A stretch of DNA of 64,000 nt, from positions 33,585,469 through 33,649,468 of the forward strand of contig BTRK01000005.1 in the NCBI GenBank assembly GCA_036245805.1, read 5' to 3'. The position numbers and the translations under genes are program-made. Source of the stretch: Pristionchus mayeri. Lineage: Eukaryota > Nematoda > Chromadorea > Rhabditida > Neodiplogasteridae. Positions 35,796 through 47,700 of this stretch are shown in pieces (position 1 is the first letter of the stretch; the number at the start of each line of letters is the position of its first letter). The notes below the pieces were generated by a model. It had not been told where the DNA came from and did no database searches. It was given only the letters and a program-made list of their open reading frames with translations.

Positions 35796-37823
35796 ATGGA
35801 GAAACCCCGCCAACAGGCATATAAAATGAACTCAAATCAAAAAATTAACTTTAAAAGTGTAAAAGTGAGTGAGCTTGAGACATCGTAAACATTGTATTGA
35901 TCCGAAACTGTCAGGATTTCCTTTCTCTACTGAACGATGACTGCCTCTTAGACGTCTTCGCTAGAGTTGACCAGTGAGTTGATAAAAAGTACCCTTCTCC
36001 AGTATTTTCAGAATACGATCTTAATCTAACAAAAAAAGGGTTTTGTCACCTAGAGAACGATACTTGTATAGTTCTTATCCGATGGGTTTTATCCGATCTA
36101 GTAGATGTTTCCCTAACTTCGATTCCATGCTATCTGCAACATCATCTTCAGTAACGACCTAGACGAGATTGCAATGATCAGTCAACGGATGAACTCGCTA
36201 TCGTCTCAATCACGCTCTAGAGCTGAAAGAGTAGTTGCTTCAGAGATTGCGGTTTCGCAGGTATTATTGGTTGGTCAATAGGTGCTTCTCATCAAAGAAT
36301 TTAAGGTGGATCAAAATAAATTCCACATAAATCTTCTCTACGAGAAGCAGTGGTATGTACTTAACTTGGGAAACAACAAGTTATTCGCAAAACGGATCGA
36401 AGATGAGGCCACCCCAAAATTTGTGAGTGTTTTCGTTTTTGCAGCAATAATGTAACTTCCAATATGTAGTAGAGATCAAACACGTAAATGTACAACTTTC
36501 ATTAGCTAAATTGAATTCTTCGCAATATGAATGTGGTTCAGAGTAGAATGTCCTCATGATTCAGATTGGCATGATGCTGGGCGAACATCGACGCGCTGCG
36601 GCGAGAGTTGTGATTGACTTTTCGACTCTTGCGTTACTGAGAAGATTTAATTTCAAGAATTTCCGAGCGGAAGAAGTGATCACTCGTACTTCTTCATGCA
36701 AATAAAGAAGGCTTTTTCAGATTGTGATTGATGACGACTTCTTTTCCTTTATCGAGCAGACAATTTCTCCTCATTCAGTGGACTGGTTGAAATTTCCTCA
36801 ATGTGTGCTTGAGGATTCGGAGAATGAAAGAATGAGGTTGGAACTAAAGATACTGCCGTATTTTGCCAAGTTATCACTAGTATGCATTGGAAAAGTATGC
36901 AGAAAATGAAATATTGCTCACTGATATATTATCACGATCTGTAAAGTACACATAAACACCATTCAGGTTCCACTCAATGATCCTCTTAGCAAAGTCGGTA
37001 TTTCTATGGCTGTCTTTCAGAGAAAGAAGTGTGCTCATCGATGAAGATTTTATGAGAGAATACGTCCAATCAGTCTCATTTCCACGCTTGGTCATTGAGG
37101 TAAATTCCTAGTATTTCTGTTTCGGATGACAAAATATATTATACATTTTTTTGCGAGCATGACTTTTTATGTGTAATATTTGCTTTCTTTCCAGAACATT
37201 GCCTTTCGGCCTGACGCCAATTTTGATCAAACCCTCTCTCAATTCGGAACATTTGTTATGTTTTATGATCCAATCGATTCAAATTGGCTGCTTTCTGCGC
37301 TTATGGTATGAACTTTTTAAAATAAAAAAATACAATTTAATTATATCCTTGATATTTCAGAATCGTCTCCGCAGTAGAAAAGTCGGGCTCTGGATTTTTG
37401 GAATCACGCGAGAAATCGATTGGGATGAAATACAAACTGCGCTCAGTGCGGATCTAGAGGTGATCAATATTTAAGAAAATGTGAAATAGATTTGGATACA
37501 TCTGCTAATACCACATTCTATATAGTAAAATGTATCTTTCCCAAGTACACTCAAGACGATAGGAACCGACCAATCCGCCTTGTGAATACGCCTCACCTTT
37601 TTTTACTTACAATGTCAATATTTTTCAGTATTCGTGGGCACACGGTGTTCATCGCGTCGGAATAGTAGGCACTGATGTGCGAGTGTTCATAGCCGATAGA
37701 CGAGAGTATAATGGTGGTTGGTCGATATTAGCACAATTTGAGTGCTCGTCCAATGAAGTTCATTTGCTCGATCGAATGACCGAATTGATAATCGATCATA
37801 AGACACTTCCTATTACTGGATAA
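35796..37823 (+). CDS. F-box-like protein, gene 2 of a tandem pair
   Basis: Paralogue of the gene at 32292, 500 bp downstream on the same strand. Starts MEKPRQQAYKMNSNQ behind ATCACAG. F-box-like part: DFLSLLNDDCLLDVFARVD, then DLDEIAMISQRM. Later blocks match gene 1: RRFNFKNFRAEE, ISPHSVDWLKFPQCVLEDSE, FHSMILLAKS, VSFPRLVIE, WLLSALM, LWIFGITREIDWDE, and the tail LAQFECSSNEVHLL ending at TAA 37821-37823. About nine exons with canonical sites. No transposon in it, so it shows what the pair's uninterrupted structure looks like. The function of the C-terminal half is unknown. Confidence 0.7.
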
Positions 37824-38009
37824 TCAGTATTGTGTCAATACCATTAAATATGTTTTGATGTAAAATTACTTCTATTGTGCTTCATTATTTCCATTTTCAA
37901 ATAAATATGTATCCGCCCATTTTCGACCAGGAAAAGCACTCGTTCTCTCAAAAATAAGGAAAGGGCACTTACGGGTGAGGATCTCACTTGAAGTGTGATC
38001 AAAAGTTAT

Positions 38010-38080
38010 GGACGCATGGGGAATTGAACCCCAGCCCTCTCGCATGCTAAGCGAGCGCTCTACCACTGAGCTATATCCCC
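38010..38080 (-). tRNA. tRNA-Ala (AGC), imperfect acceptor stem
   Basis: 71 bases: D stem GCTC/GAGC, anticodon stem CTCGC/GCGAG with loop TTAGCAT (AGC), T stem TGGGG/CCCCA with TTCAATT, discriminator A. The alanine identity pair G3:U70 is present. Positions 4:69 and 5:68 are mismatched (G/G, A/C), so the gene may be drifting or be a pseudogene. Confidence 0.82.
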
Positions 38081-38186
38081 GTTGAGGATCATCTGTTCAG
38101 AGCTTTCATGGGAGCTTTTCCTCTTTCTAGTAACATACGTTTAATATAAAGTCGAGAGAGAGAAAAAATACTAGGGTTTCTATTTT

Positions 38187-38302
38187 CAGGTGCTCCTAGG
38201 CCGCCTGAAACTCATTATCCCGCTTTCACGACGCGATGAATAAAGCCTAATTGACCTGAACGAGAGAAAATGGAATTGATTGATAGGCGGCCTAGGCGCC
38301 TG
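38187..38302. repeat. Short inverted-repeat element
   Basis: Ends CAGGTGCTCCTAGGCCGCCT and AGGCGGCCTAGGCGCCTG are near complements, about 78 bp apart. Confidence 0.65.
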
Positions 38303-38424
38303 ATCCCCTCACTTCTCGCAAAAGAATCGTGTTCCCGATCAATCAGCTCAATCAAAATGACGAAATAATTATGTTTCAACGTTTCAATTTGTGCGAATGA
38401 GGCAAATAGCTCAGATTGATATGA

Positions 38425-38487
38425 TTCTTTGTTACATGATCATTGATATGATCATGTAACAAAGAAAAATTACCTGATCAGGTAATT
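38425..38487. repeat. Two adjacent perfect palindromes
   Basis: 38425-38466: arms TTCTTTGTTACATGATCAT and its complement around a 4-base centre. 38468-38487: AATTACCTGATCAGGTAATT, a perfect 20-base palindrome. ACCTG-type words continue to about 38525. Confidence 0.85.
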
Positions 38488-38833
38488 CCGCCCGATCATT
38501 TTTACCTGAACAGGTCAAATTACCTGAAAATTGAAACCCTAAAAAATACAACAGGGTGCTTACCTCTATATCGTAGAACTTTTTTATTGATAGTGAGATA
38601 GTGATACAATTGAAGAAAGAAGCTTGTGAGAAGAAGCTTGTGAGAAGGTGTCTTGTGAGAAGATTGAACGATTTCAACAAAAACATTCAAATGAACACGA
38701 TTACAAGAGATTTACTGTTAAAAAAATGAATTTTTCCGTGACCAGATTATTAGTTTATCGAAATTGTGAAATAGAATTTCCAAAGTAGCAAAATTCAATC
38801 GAAAAGTCTAATTGAATCAATCCTTGGCAGAAA

Positions 38834-39392
38834 TTAATGGCTCTCCTCATGGAGAACCACGAAAGTCGTCAATTGTCTACAGAAGGGACAGACGACATTC
38901 GCTCTCATCTGAAGAGCGCAAGCGAGGAAGACAACGTCTCCGCACAAAACTGCGCGACGGCGCGGTGCCTCCGTGTGACAAACGCGACAAGCGCGTGAGG
39001 AGTCGAGAGGAGCGCTGAAAGGGAATAACTTTCTCCCAAAGAAGCTTATTTTCTCTATCAATTAATATTGCATTTACGTCTCCACAATTAGTTTCAATCT
39101 TCACTGTTCTTCCTAGTAAATTAATTCTGAAATCTACCAACCTCTCCTCGTTCTCCGCACGCAGCTCAGCGATGGAAGGGAAGGAAGGAGTGGCAAGAAC
39201 TGGAGTAGAAGGAGGAGTGGCATCCACTCTTTCTCCTTGATCCAGTCTCTCTAGGGCGACAACGACATCTTCAATCGGTCCGAAAAGGAGTCTATAGTGA
39301 CTCTCGGAATTGATTCTTCCATTTGAGTAAGCGTCACTCAGTTGCCTCGAAATGATGAAATTCCTCTTAGCTGTTTGGTAGGATTGGGACAT
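38834..39392 (-). CDS. RING-like protein, copy 1 of a tandem array
   Basis: Two exons on the minus strand. Exon 1 (39392 to about 39141) starts MSQSYQTAKRN and carries a helical segment RLLFGPIEDVVVALERLDQG. Exon 2 (about 39013-38834) gives a C-terminal zinc-finger-like block: CRVCHTEAP, AVLCGDVVFLAC, VVCPFCRQ. The phase at the junction fits (AG|C), total about 143 residues. The spacing is RING-like, but where many RINGs have CGH this has CGD, and one cysteine of the next pair is missing, so zinc binding may be incomplete. RING proteins are ubiquitin ligases; activity here is doubtful. Related, more damaged copies lie upstream at 40260-41236 and 41611-41664. Confidence 0.65.
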
Positions 39393-40259
39393 CTCGATAA
39401 CTTTTGGAAATAAACAACAATAATTGAATAATTGAATAATTGAATAACAACAATAATTGAATAATTGAAGCCTTTTAACCCCAAGATTAGTATCCCCAAA
39501 AACACTCAGATAATCGAATAAGGCGTAGTCACAGAATATAATGCCGTAATTTGTGAATAGTGAGAATAAATTAGATTAACATAATTATGTTCGAGAACTT
39601 TATAAAATAAAGTATTAGAGAACAAAAAAAGGTCTGCGGTATTGCATGAGTGCAAAAGATTGAATGAAGAAGAGGGAGGAGGTTTAGATAAGCATTAGAG
39701 ATCGGATGCTTCCAGTTTCAACTCAGCCATTCGTTGCACCTTCTGGCACAGCTGAGAAGAGAGTGAATGGAAGTTGCGATAGGGCTTCCAGTCTCTCATC
39801 TAGTGCAGCTATGACACAGGGGAAGCGATGATTCGGAGAGGAGAACCGAAGTAACATGCACGTTTCGACGTTGAAAGAGGATAGAAGAATATATTTAGTG
39901 TGAAGGAAAATAAGACATACAAAAGAACATAGTTAGCCGATTATTCAAGCCATTCGGATTCCTCCAACGTTATCGATACCATTGTCTCCAGAAGATGAAT
40001 TACTTTATCGATAGTGACATAGTGATACAAATGATGAAAGAAGCACGTGAGAAGGTGTACAAGATTGTACGGTTTCAACAAAAACATTCAAACGAGCATG
40101 ATTCCATGAGCATTATTATTATTATTTTTTTCTTTTCAAACGATGAATTTTACCGTTACCAGATTATTAGTTTATCGAAATTGGCAATAAGAATGTACTA
40201 AAAAAAACTAAATCCATTGGAAAGGTATAATTGAATCAATCCTCTGAACAAACGAATTG

Positions 40260-41236
40260 TTACTCCTCATGGAGACGCACGAAAGTCGTCGATTTTCTAC
40301 AGAACGGACAGACGACATTAGAATCGCCCGCGTCAACTTTCATCTGAAGAGCACGATAGGCGCTCTGAAAAATTTAGTTACGAGAATGGTGCTTCAAATT
40401 ACCCGATCAATAAAATGTCAAGACAATCATTTCGGCTATGATCACGAAATTCATTTCGGATGCTGACATTATTTTGTTATCAGAAAACATCTCTTCGCTA
40501 GCTTTTCAAAAACAAATCTGTTATTGCCAAAAAATTTTCGGTTTTAGCTTTTTTTTTCTTATTTTTCATTGTATATCAATGTCACACGCTACCAACCTGT
40601 CTTCATTTTCCGCACGCAGCTCAGCAATAGAAGGGAGAGAAGGTGGAGGTGCAACATTAGTTCTTGCAACGGGGCGATTAGCTTCAGCTGCTCCATTCAG
40701 TCTCTCTCCTCTATCCAGTCTTTCGAGTGCGACAACGACATCTCCAATATCTCCAGAAACAGCCTATGGGCTGTCTCGTTATCGATTCTTCCATTCGCAT
40801 GTGCCTGACTGAGTCTGGCCCAGATGGCATTCCTCTGAGCGGTCGTGTAGGTTGGGTACATCTCGAACGAAAACTGAAAGGAGATACTGAATTAATTCGC
40901 GAACAAATATTGTATCACATTCAAAATCTATCTTTTCATAAGGGAAAAATTAATCAGGAATGCTTTATTTTAGTTGGTGGATAACTAATATTAAATATGG
41001 AAATTAATTATTTAAATATATTTACTTACGCTTTGCTGATTTCTGGAAGCGGATGTTGAAGACGGAGAGCCTAGCTGCTCACCACGATCCAGTCTGTCTA
41101 GGGCGCCTTGAATGACCCGGAGATCCTGGTCTCTCAGACTTGTGTATGTGGCCGAAGTGATTCTTCTACTGTTGAAAGTGTCACAGAGTCGAGCATAAAC
41201 GGCATTTATTTGCGCGGTGGTGAACGTCTCTGGCAT
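40260..41236 (-). pseudogene. RING-like array, copy 2 with an extra N-terminal repeat
   Basis: Minus-strand exons 41236-41030, 40873-40597 and about 40368-40260. The first two encode repeats of the same helical unit: FTTAQINAVYARL with IQGALDRLDRGE, then YTTAQRNAIWARL with VVVALERLDRGE after a shift. The second is one base short relative to copy 1 near RLFLE (277 bases where the phase needs 3n+2), so the frame is broken. The last exon keeps VVCPFCRKSTTFVRLHEE-stop but lacks the first zinc-ligand half (about 90 bases deleted). Confidence 0.7.
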
Positions 41237-41610
41237 TTCCACAATTCTGAAAACACGAATATTTGAAGGACACTCAAACTTAAAAATAGCAGAGAATCGA
41301 GAAAGTAGTAGGGTGCAAAAGATTGCAAGAGAGAGACTGAATAATTTTGAAGATCGGATTACTCCAGTCTCAATTTCAGTCATTGGCGTCGCACCTTCTG
41401 GCAGTGTGGTAAGTGAAGAGTAGTACGAAAGAGCTTTCATTCTCTCGCATCTATTTTATCTGTGCCACGGGGATGTCGATATTGTGGATAAACCAATACG
41501 GGATGTAATTTCAACGAGTTTTGTGCGACCATTTTATCGAAATTATGTAAACGAATTTACAAAAAAGCGATTTTCTAAAAGCATTATTGAATCAATCTTC
41601 GTATCTTCAT

Positions 41611-41664
41611 TCACTCTTCGTGGAGTCGCAAATGAATGCAAGTCGTCAATTTGCAACAGTCTAT
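41611..41664 (-). pseudogene. RING-like array, relic of copy 3
   Basis: Only the C-terminal end is recognisable: CCKLTTCIHLRLHEE-stop against CPFCRKSTTFVRLHEE-stop in copy 2. The 3' flank words (ATTGAATCAATC) also match copies 1 and 2. Confidence 0.55.
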
Positions 41665-41732
41665 GAAATCGCTGAGCAATTATCACTTTTTATACCAGTA
41701 CAAGTAATTAATAATGTTGAGAAAACTGTTGC

Positions 41733-44700
41733 TCAGGCAACTTTCGGAGGTCCCGTTCCGCTGGTCTTCGATCTCTCCGTTCCTCCGATCTTGCTCAGTT
41801 TGTCGCGCGTCTCTCGGGTCGCCCGAACAATCTTGCCGCGAAGCGCGCTGAAAAGTCAAGATTATTTCGGTTTTTAGTTGACATATGTATGGTTAGTGGA
41901 TTTATAAGACATTGTGCAAAAATACGAAATTTGTATGTGTACATTTTTTTCTTTACCCATAATATTTATTATATTTAGGAAATTTCAAACCACTCTGCAT
42001 TTTCCAATCACTTGACAATCAGCCCTTGCAGTGAGACACTTTCCCTAGAGTGCGCGTAAATGAGGCAGCCAAATCATTCCACGCTCTCTCCAGTTACCCT
42101 CATTTTCCCTCAGTGCATGTTAATATACCCCGTAACTCCGAGGCAACTAGTTCGAATGGACTTTTGCACTCAGTTGTACATTCTTGTGCAACGCGCCAAT
42201 CAGTTTTGCAAATGCCCGGAAGTAATATTTTTTTAAAATAAAAAAAGATAGAGAAATCTGAAATTGAAAACGACCTGTTAACAATGAAGTAGATGATGGG
42301 GTAGACTCCGGAATTCAGAATCCACATGATGTTGAGCCACATGTACGTCCAGAGATTCTCCGGTAGAATGTACTGAAAAATATGCTGATGAAACTAAAAA
42401 AACTATTGGGCATACTTCTAAAGATTCGTACCCTAAAGATCGAGAGTTATACCCATTGCTCAAATTATTGAGATTCAGGGATCCAGAGTGAGACATCGCC
42501 CCGCGGCATAATTCATAGGTCACTTTCACTCGAGTTTCATTGAAACTAACGCCAACACCGCGGTAATGGAATCTGGCGGCGTTGCGTGACAAATTGTGCG
42601 CAATTTAAAGCAAGAATTGCACGAGAACTGCATCACCGTCCTTCTACTCGGAATTTGCTTGCATAAACCATCCCGCGAATCACGTTTACGGCAAAAACAA
42701 GTTGGATTCTATGAGAGTTATTGTCAGATCTAACCCACTTTTCCGAATGTCTCAATATTCTCCTAAGAGTGGCGGCGCTAGGTTTGATGAGAGATATCAG
42801 AGGTCTTCTGAGAGAACGCATGAACCGGGATACAAAATATATATATTTTTTTAGAGGAATCCGTGTCCGAATACCCTCCATTTTAGGTTTTTCGGCATTT
42901 ATATCGGAAAATAATTGATATGCAAATATCACTTTTTTAGATGAGAAAGCCAACTGGGCTCTTAAATATTAATGTAATATAGAACCCCTCAAGTAGTGAA
43001 GATAACGCCCCTAGGTAGGTGTCAGCCTCGTCAATCCTCGAAACAGGTGATTTATTCGAAAGAACTCTGCTTTTTCTAAATGCCCATGATTCATCGACCT
43101 GTACGAAACATATAACGAATTCAGCAGCAGCTCTCTTTTTGAAACTAGGTAGTGCACGACTAGTGCTTTTTGATAATCTTTGTAGCATCCATCTAAAAAA
43201 TTCTCTGCGAAGTGCAGTAACTTTAAGGAAAATAGTATTTTTTGTGAAAAATTCAAAATTACGCAAGCTTTTATTTCTCGTGCAGTAGAGATACATGCAC
43301 CATTTCAACCATAATATTCAAAAAGCCGAACATGCATAGTTGCCCAGCACTGACGGCGTCTTGTCCATCCCTAAAATCAACGTATAGGGGGTCATGGTCG
43401 ATAATGTTGTGGTAGGTCATGGTGTAATCAAGTCGAACCACCGTACCAACTTACACTATGGGACTACAGTAACCCAAACTACCGTAATCTGATTACCGTA
43501 ACCTGGGTTCCGTGGAGCAACTTGAGTTCCTTGGGTCAAAATTTTACAAAAATCATCAATCAATATTATTGATGTTCTACAGTAACCTACCGTAACCCTA
43601 CCGTATCCGCATTGTCGAATCACCAACTGACTTTTTAACAAAATATGTCGCAAAAATCAGTTCTTTGTTCAATGTTGTTCAACTCTTTGAGTAAATTTTA
43701 TTTTTATTTTTTTCGTCATTAAATCATGGCCGAGTGGCTAAGGTGCTTGTCTTGGAAACCGAAGGTTGGGAGTTCGAGTCCAGCTAGTGTAAAACATCTT
43801 TGCCATGCTTCGGGGAATTTACCTAAGGTATGTGGAGTTACCATATCCGCTTCTACCGTACCCCAGTCCGGTGGGTCAACCCAAGTTCGCTGGGTCACAT
43901 ACATGAATTCATATCGGAAAATCGCTGTAATCATGCTGGCAATTATGTTTTTCATATTTCTCTACATTATTGCTGATTAAGAGACTTTCTCGGTAATATT
44001 CGAGGGTTCGCCTGTTGTGGCCAGAAGTCTTCGCCGATCTTGATAAAATTTATTTTCTGGATACCTCCATGTTCCCTATTCACTAAATGGAGTACTATAT
44101 TGATCATGACCTTGAAACATAGAAATGTCGGGTCATTAAAATGTTCATTCTCGAAATTCAGCAAAATTCAATCACGAGATCTTTTTGCCTTTTTTGTGAC
44201 TGTGCAAATTAGAATTTTGTTCTTTACAACCTCCGTAATATGCTACTTGGTGCGTTTACTGTTCAAATTATATATTATTTACCCTCAATTTTTCAAAATT
44301 TCGAAATCGATTGGAGATTGAATTATTGGACCGAAAAACAATGCGTATTTTTGGCGAGGTCAGTATGCCAATAACCCATAATATCTTCGGACCCATATCT
44401 GAATATTGAATATTGCTAAATTTCTAGAATGAACATTTTGCCGACCCGGTATTTTTATGTTTCAAGGGCATGATCAAAATAGTACTCCATTTAGTGAATA
44501 TCCAGAAAATAAATTTTATCAAGATCGGCGATGACTTCTGGACACAACAGACGAACCCTCGAATATTACCGAGAAAGTCTCTTAATCAGCAATAATTTAG
44601 AGAAATATGAAAAACATAATTGCCAGCATGATTACAGCGATTTTCCGATATGAATTCATGTATGTGACCCAGTCAACTGGGGTTGACCCACCGGACTGGG

Positions 44701-47700
44701 GTACGGTAGAAGCGGATATGGTAACTCCACATACCTTAGGTAAATTCCCCGAAGCATGGCAAAGATGTTTTACACTAGCTGGACTCGAACTCCCAACCTT
44801 CGGTTTCCAAGACAAGCACCTTAGCCACTCGGCCATGATTTAATGACGAAAAAAATAAAAATAAAATTTACTCAAAGAGTTGAACAACATTGAACAAAGA
44901 ACTGATTTTTGCGACATATTTTGTTAAAAAGTCAGTTGGTGATTCGACAATGTGGATACGGTAGTGAGGGTTACGGTAGGTTACTGTAGAACATCAATAA
45001 TATTGATTGATGATTTTTGTAAAAAGTTTGACCCAAGGAACTCAAGTTGCTCCACGGAACCCAGGTTACGGTAATCAGATTACGGTAGTTTGGGTTACTG
45101 TAGTCCCATAGTGTAAGTTGGTACGGTAGTTCGACTTGATTACACCATGACCTACCACAACATTATCGACCATACATTATCGACCATACGTTGATTTTAG
45201 GGATGGACAAATGACCTGTCCATCCCTAAAATCGACGTATGGGGGTCATGGGTCTCACCGGCGGTGTGGGCAACTATGCGAACATGTCCCTATATATCGA
45301 CTTCATGCCTATGTGTGGCGATTTGAGCCAAACAAACTATACGAACTCAAAGTTGGGGTCGGAAATTAGACAAAACTTTATGACCAACCTAATATCTATA
45401 TTGCAGAGAAAAAATTTCGTCCAAAAATTTCATAAACCTCGAATAAAAAGTGATTTTTCGACGAAAATAATTTTCTCTTCAATTTACATAAATCGACTAG
45501 GATTATAAATTATAGTGATGCCGAATCATTTTAAGCTTAAAATGATAACATTGGAACCATATAACATCGAATTATCAGGCTTCGAATTTTCGGAAATTGT
45601 AAAAATACTGCAATCTTATATGTTTCGAGCTTAAAAACGCAATGACCATTTCTTTCAATTTTTGATTTAAACACTTTTTCCGGGGCAGAAAAGCACGTAG
45701 ATTCTGAATCAGAATATATCTCATATCCACATGGAACTTCTTTTTTCAAGCCGGCTGTTTTTTATACAAACATTTTATGAAAATTCGATTTTTCTTACTT
45801 TACTCCATGTCATCGTTATTGTTGAGTAATATTGTCAACATCAAAGTTGTTCAGCTCGCCGAGACGGATATTTTGGATTTTTGAACGACGTTTTCGCTTC
45901 ACTTTGAACGATTTTACAACATTTTGAATTTTTGAAATATCGATGGCCGGCATTTAGGTAATTTCTATTTTGCGGCTATGAAACTCGAACTCAAAAGTCC
46001 TTGACATTGGGAGCATCAACGCTCATTGTATCAATTTGATAGAAGCAGTTTGAATATTTTGTATCCCTGGTATCCGATTTGATGCAATCGCTCAGAAGAC
46101 CTCTGATATCACACAATACTGTCTGCCATAACTGTTGTTCTCTCGCCAAAGTGATGGAAAAAAGCAAAATATCTGTGATAGAGTTTTAGCTAACCTGGTA
46201 ATTGTGCCATAAAATATTCAGAATCGAACAATAGACAGTGATCGAAAGGGCCTGGATGAGAATCTTCACTTCTGTGGTGTAATTCCTCGACGCAGTAAAG
46301 CGTTTCCGCTAGAAAACCGATTTTCCTAAATTAGAAACTGTGCTGAAATACCGTCCGAATCAGCATGAAAATGACGCCAATGTAGAGAAAACCCGAGATG
46401 AAGATGCCGCCTATCTGTGATGACAATAAGCTAGTGATAGATTTGATAGTTCTTCTGAATTAAAATGGTGAGTAAATATAACAAAGTGCACCTGAATGCT
46501 CATGGCGATCGTCTTGACTGGAAATGAAGCGGGCAGGGTGAAATCGTACGCCCAGCTATACCTGAAATAGCGAAAATATGCCTGATTTATCATAGAAATC
46601 AATATTTTACTAACTTTAGTCACCAACAGGCTCATGTTTCCAATGCGTATAGCTGTGAACTCTAAAATCATTCAAAAACATCTTTACTTTCGAATGTATT
46701 TTTTGTTTATCAGATTAAGTGCCAGACTATTAATGCAGATCCAATATTTCGTACCACTCCGGAATGTAGCGTATAGTGCACCAGGGCGTCGAGAGGGCGA
46801 CGATGTAGAAGACACACCAGCAACCAGTGAAGGCGATCCAGATCTGAGTGATATCGATAAGGGGACTACGGTACTTCTGATAATACATTAGTCGCTGTGG
46901 GAGAGAAGAGCACTAGGTCCCAGCGAGGAGAAGCGAGCTGCACGAATCTGAAGGAATTGGGAATTTCCGGATCCTAATCTGCTAAATGTCTACCCTACTA
47001 ATGTACTAATGTTAAGCTCTTCTCCATCCAAATCTATCATAGACAGATCCTAATGTTGGTAATGTCGTATGGGTTCTTCCCTTCCCACACGCTCTCTCAT
47101 CATTGAGACTAGAGATATCAAAACGAATCCAGCAAGTCAGATTGGATGAACCTCCAAGAAGGTCTGAAATTTGCCGTTCAAACCGGCTTGATGAGCCGAT
47201 TGAGCATTATTAATTCAGACCGAGAGATAGAGCGAGGCGAGGTAGATCAGTAAAATTAGATAAATCTAACCGATTGATGGAGAGTATGACTGTCAGGATG
47301 GCGTAGCTGACGTAGAAGGGTGAGGCGAGCACGCCCATCATCTGCATTGAGAGAGGTTATCAGACTATATTCGGTGCTGGGTCAATTCATTTACCACACT
47401 CTCGTTTGGTTGATTTGAGAGAGATGATCAGTATTATTAGAAATACGGATCATGACATCTTTGCTATCCAACACTTTATTGACCGGTTTAGGTTCGAGCG
47501 AATGCATAATGTGAAGGAACCGTGGTATAGTTCGAACATAATTTGGAAAGACGAGTAATGAGAGAGTATGAAGAAAGTCGAATCTAGCGAAGCCATGACT
47601 ATTCCTAAGGAACTCACCTTCGCGAACCAGGGGTGGAAGGTAGTCTGGAATATGGTGAATACTCCAGTGACCGCGTGAGGAATGCACTGGATGACGTCAC

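Larger units (their letters stand above)
37824..38833. other. Intergenic with tRNA and small palindromes
   Basis: Apart from the tRNA-Ala and the palindromes listed separately, nothing coding is seen. From about 38540 the DNA resembles 39960-40250, the 3' flank of the next RING-like copy. Confidence 0.5.
43331..45286. repeat. Giant foldback element (1.96 kb) with tRNA-like boxes
   Basis: Left arm about 43331-44165 and right arm about 44408-45286 are reverse complements with few differences; loop about 240 bp. Outer ends read CATGCATAGTTGCCCA and, on the right, its approximate complement. The arms hold clusters of TACGGTA/GTAACC words and one tRNA-like unit each, pointing toward the loop. Near the right end a second small palindrome (45190-45236, TTTAGGGATGGACA) is seen. 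It sits in the chemoreceptor intron. Confidence 0.92.

Noticed and set aside
43726..43980. 84-codon ORF repeated in both arms of the giant foldback
   Set aside because: It is a reading of the tRNA-like unit and its flank, present because the arms are complements; no protein features.
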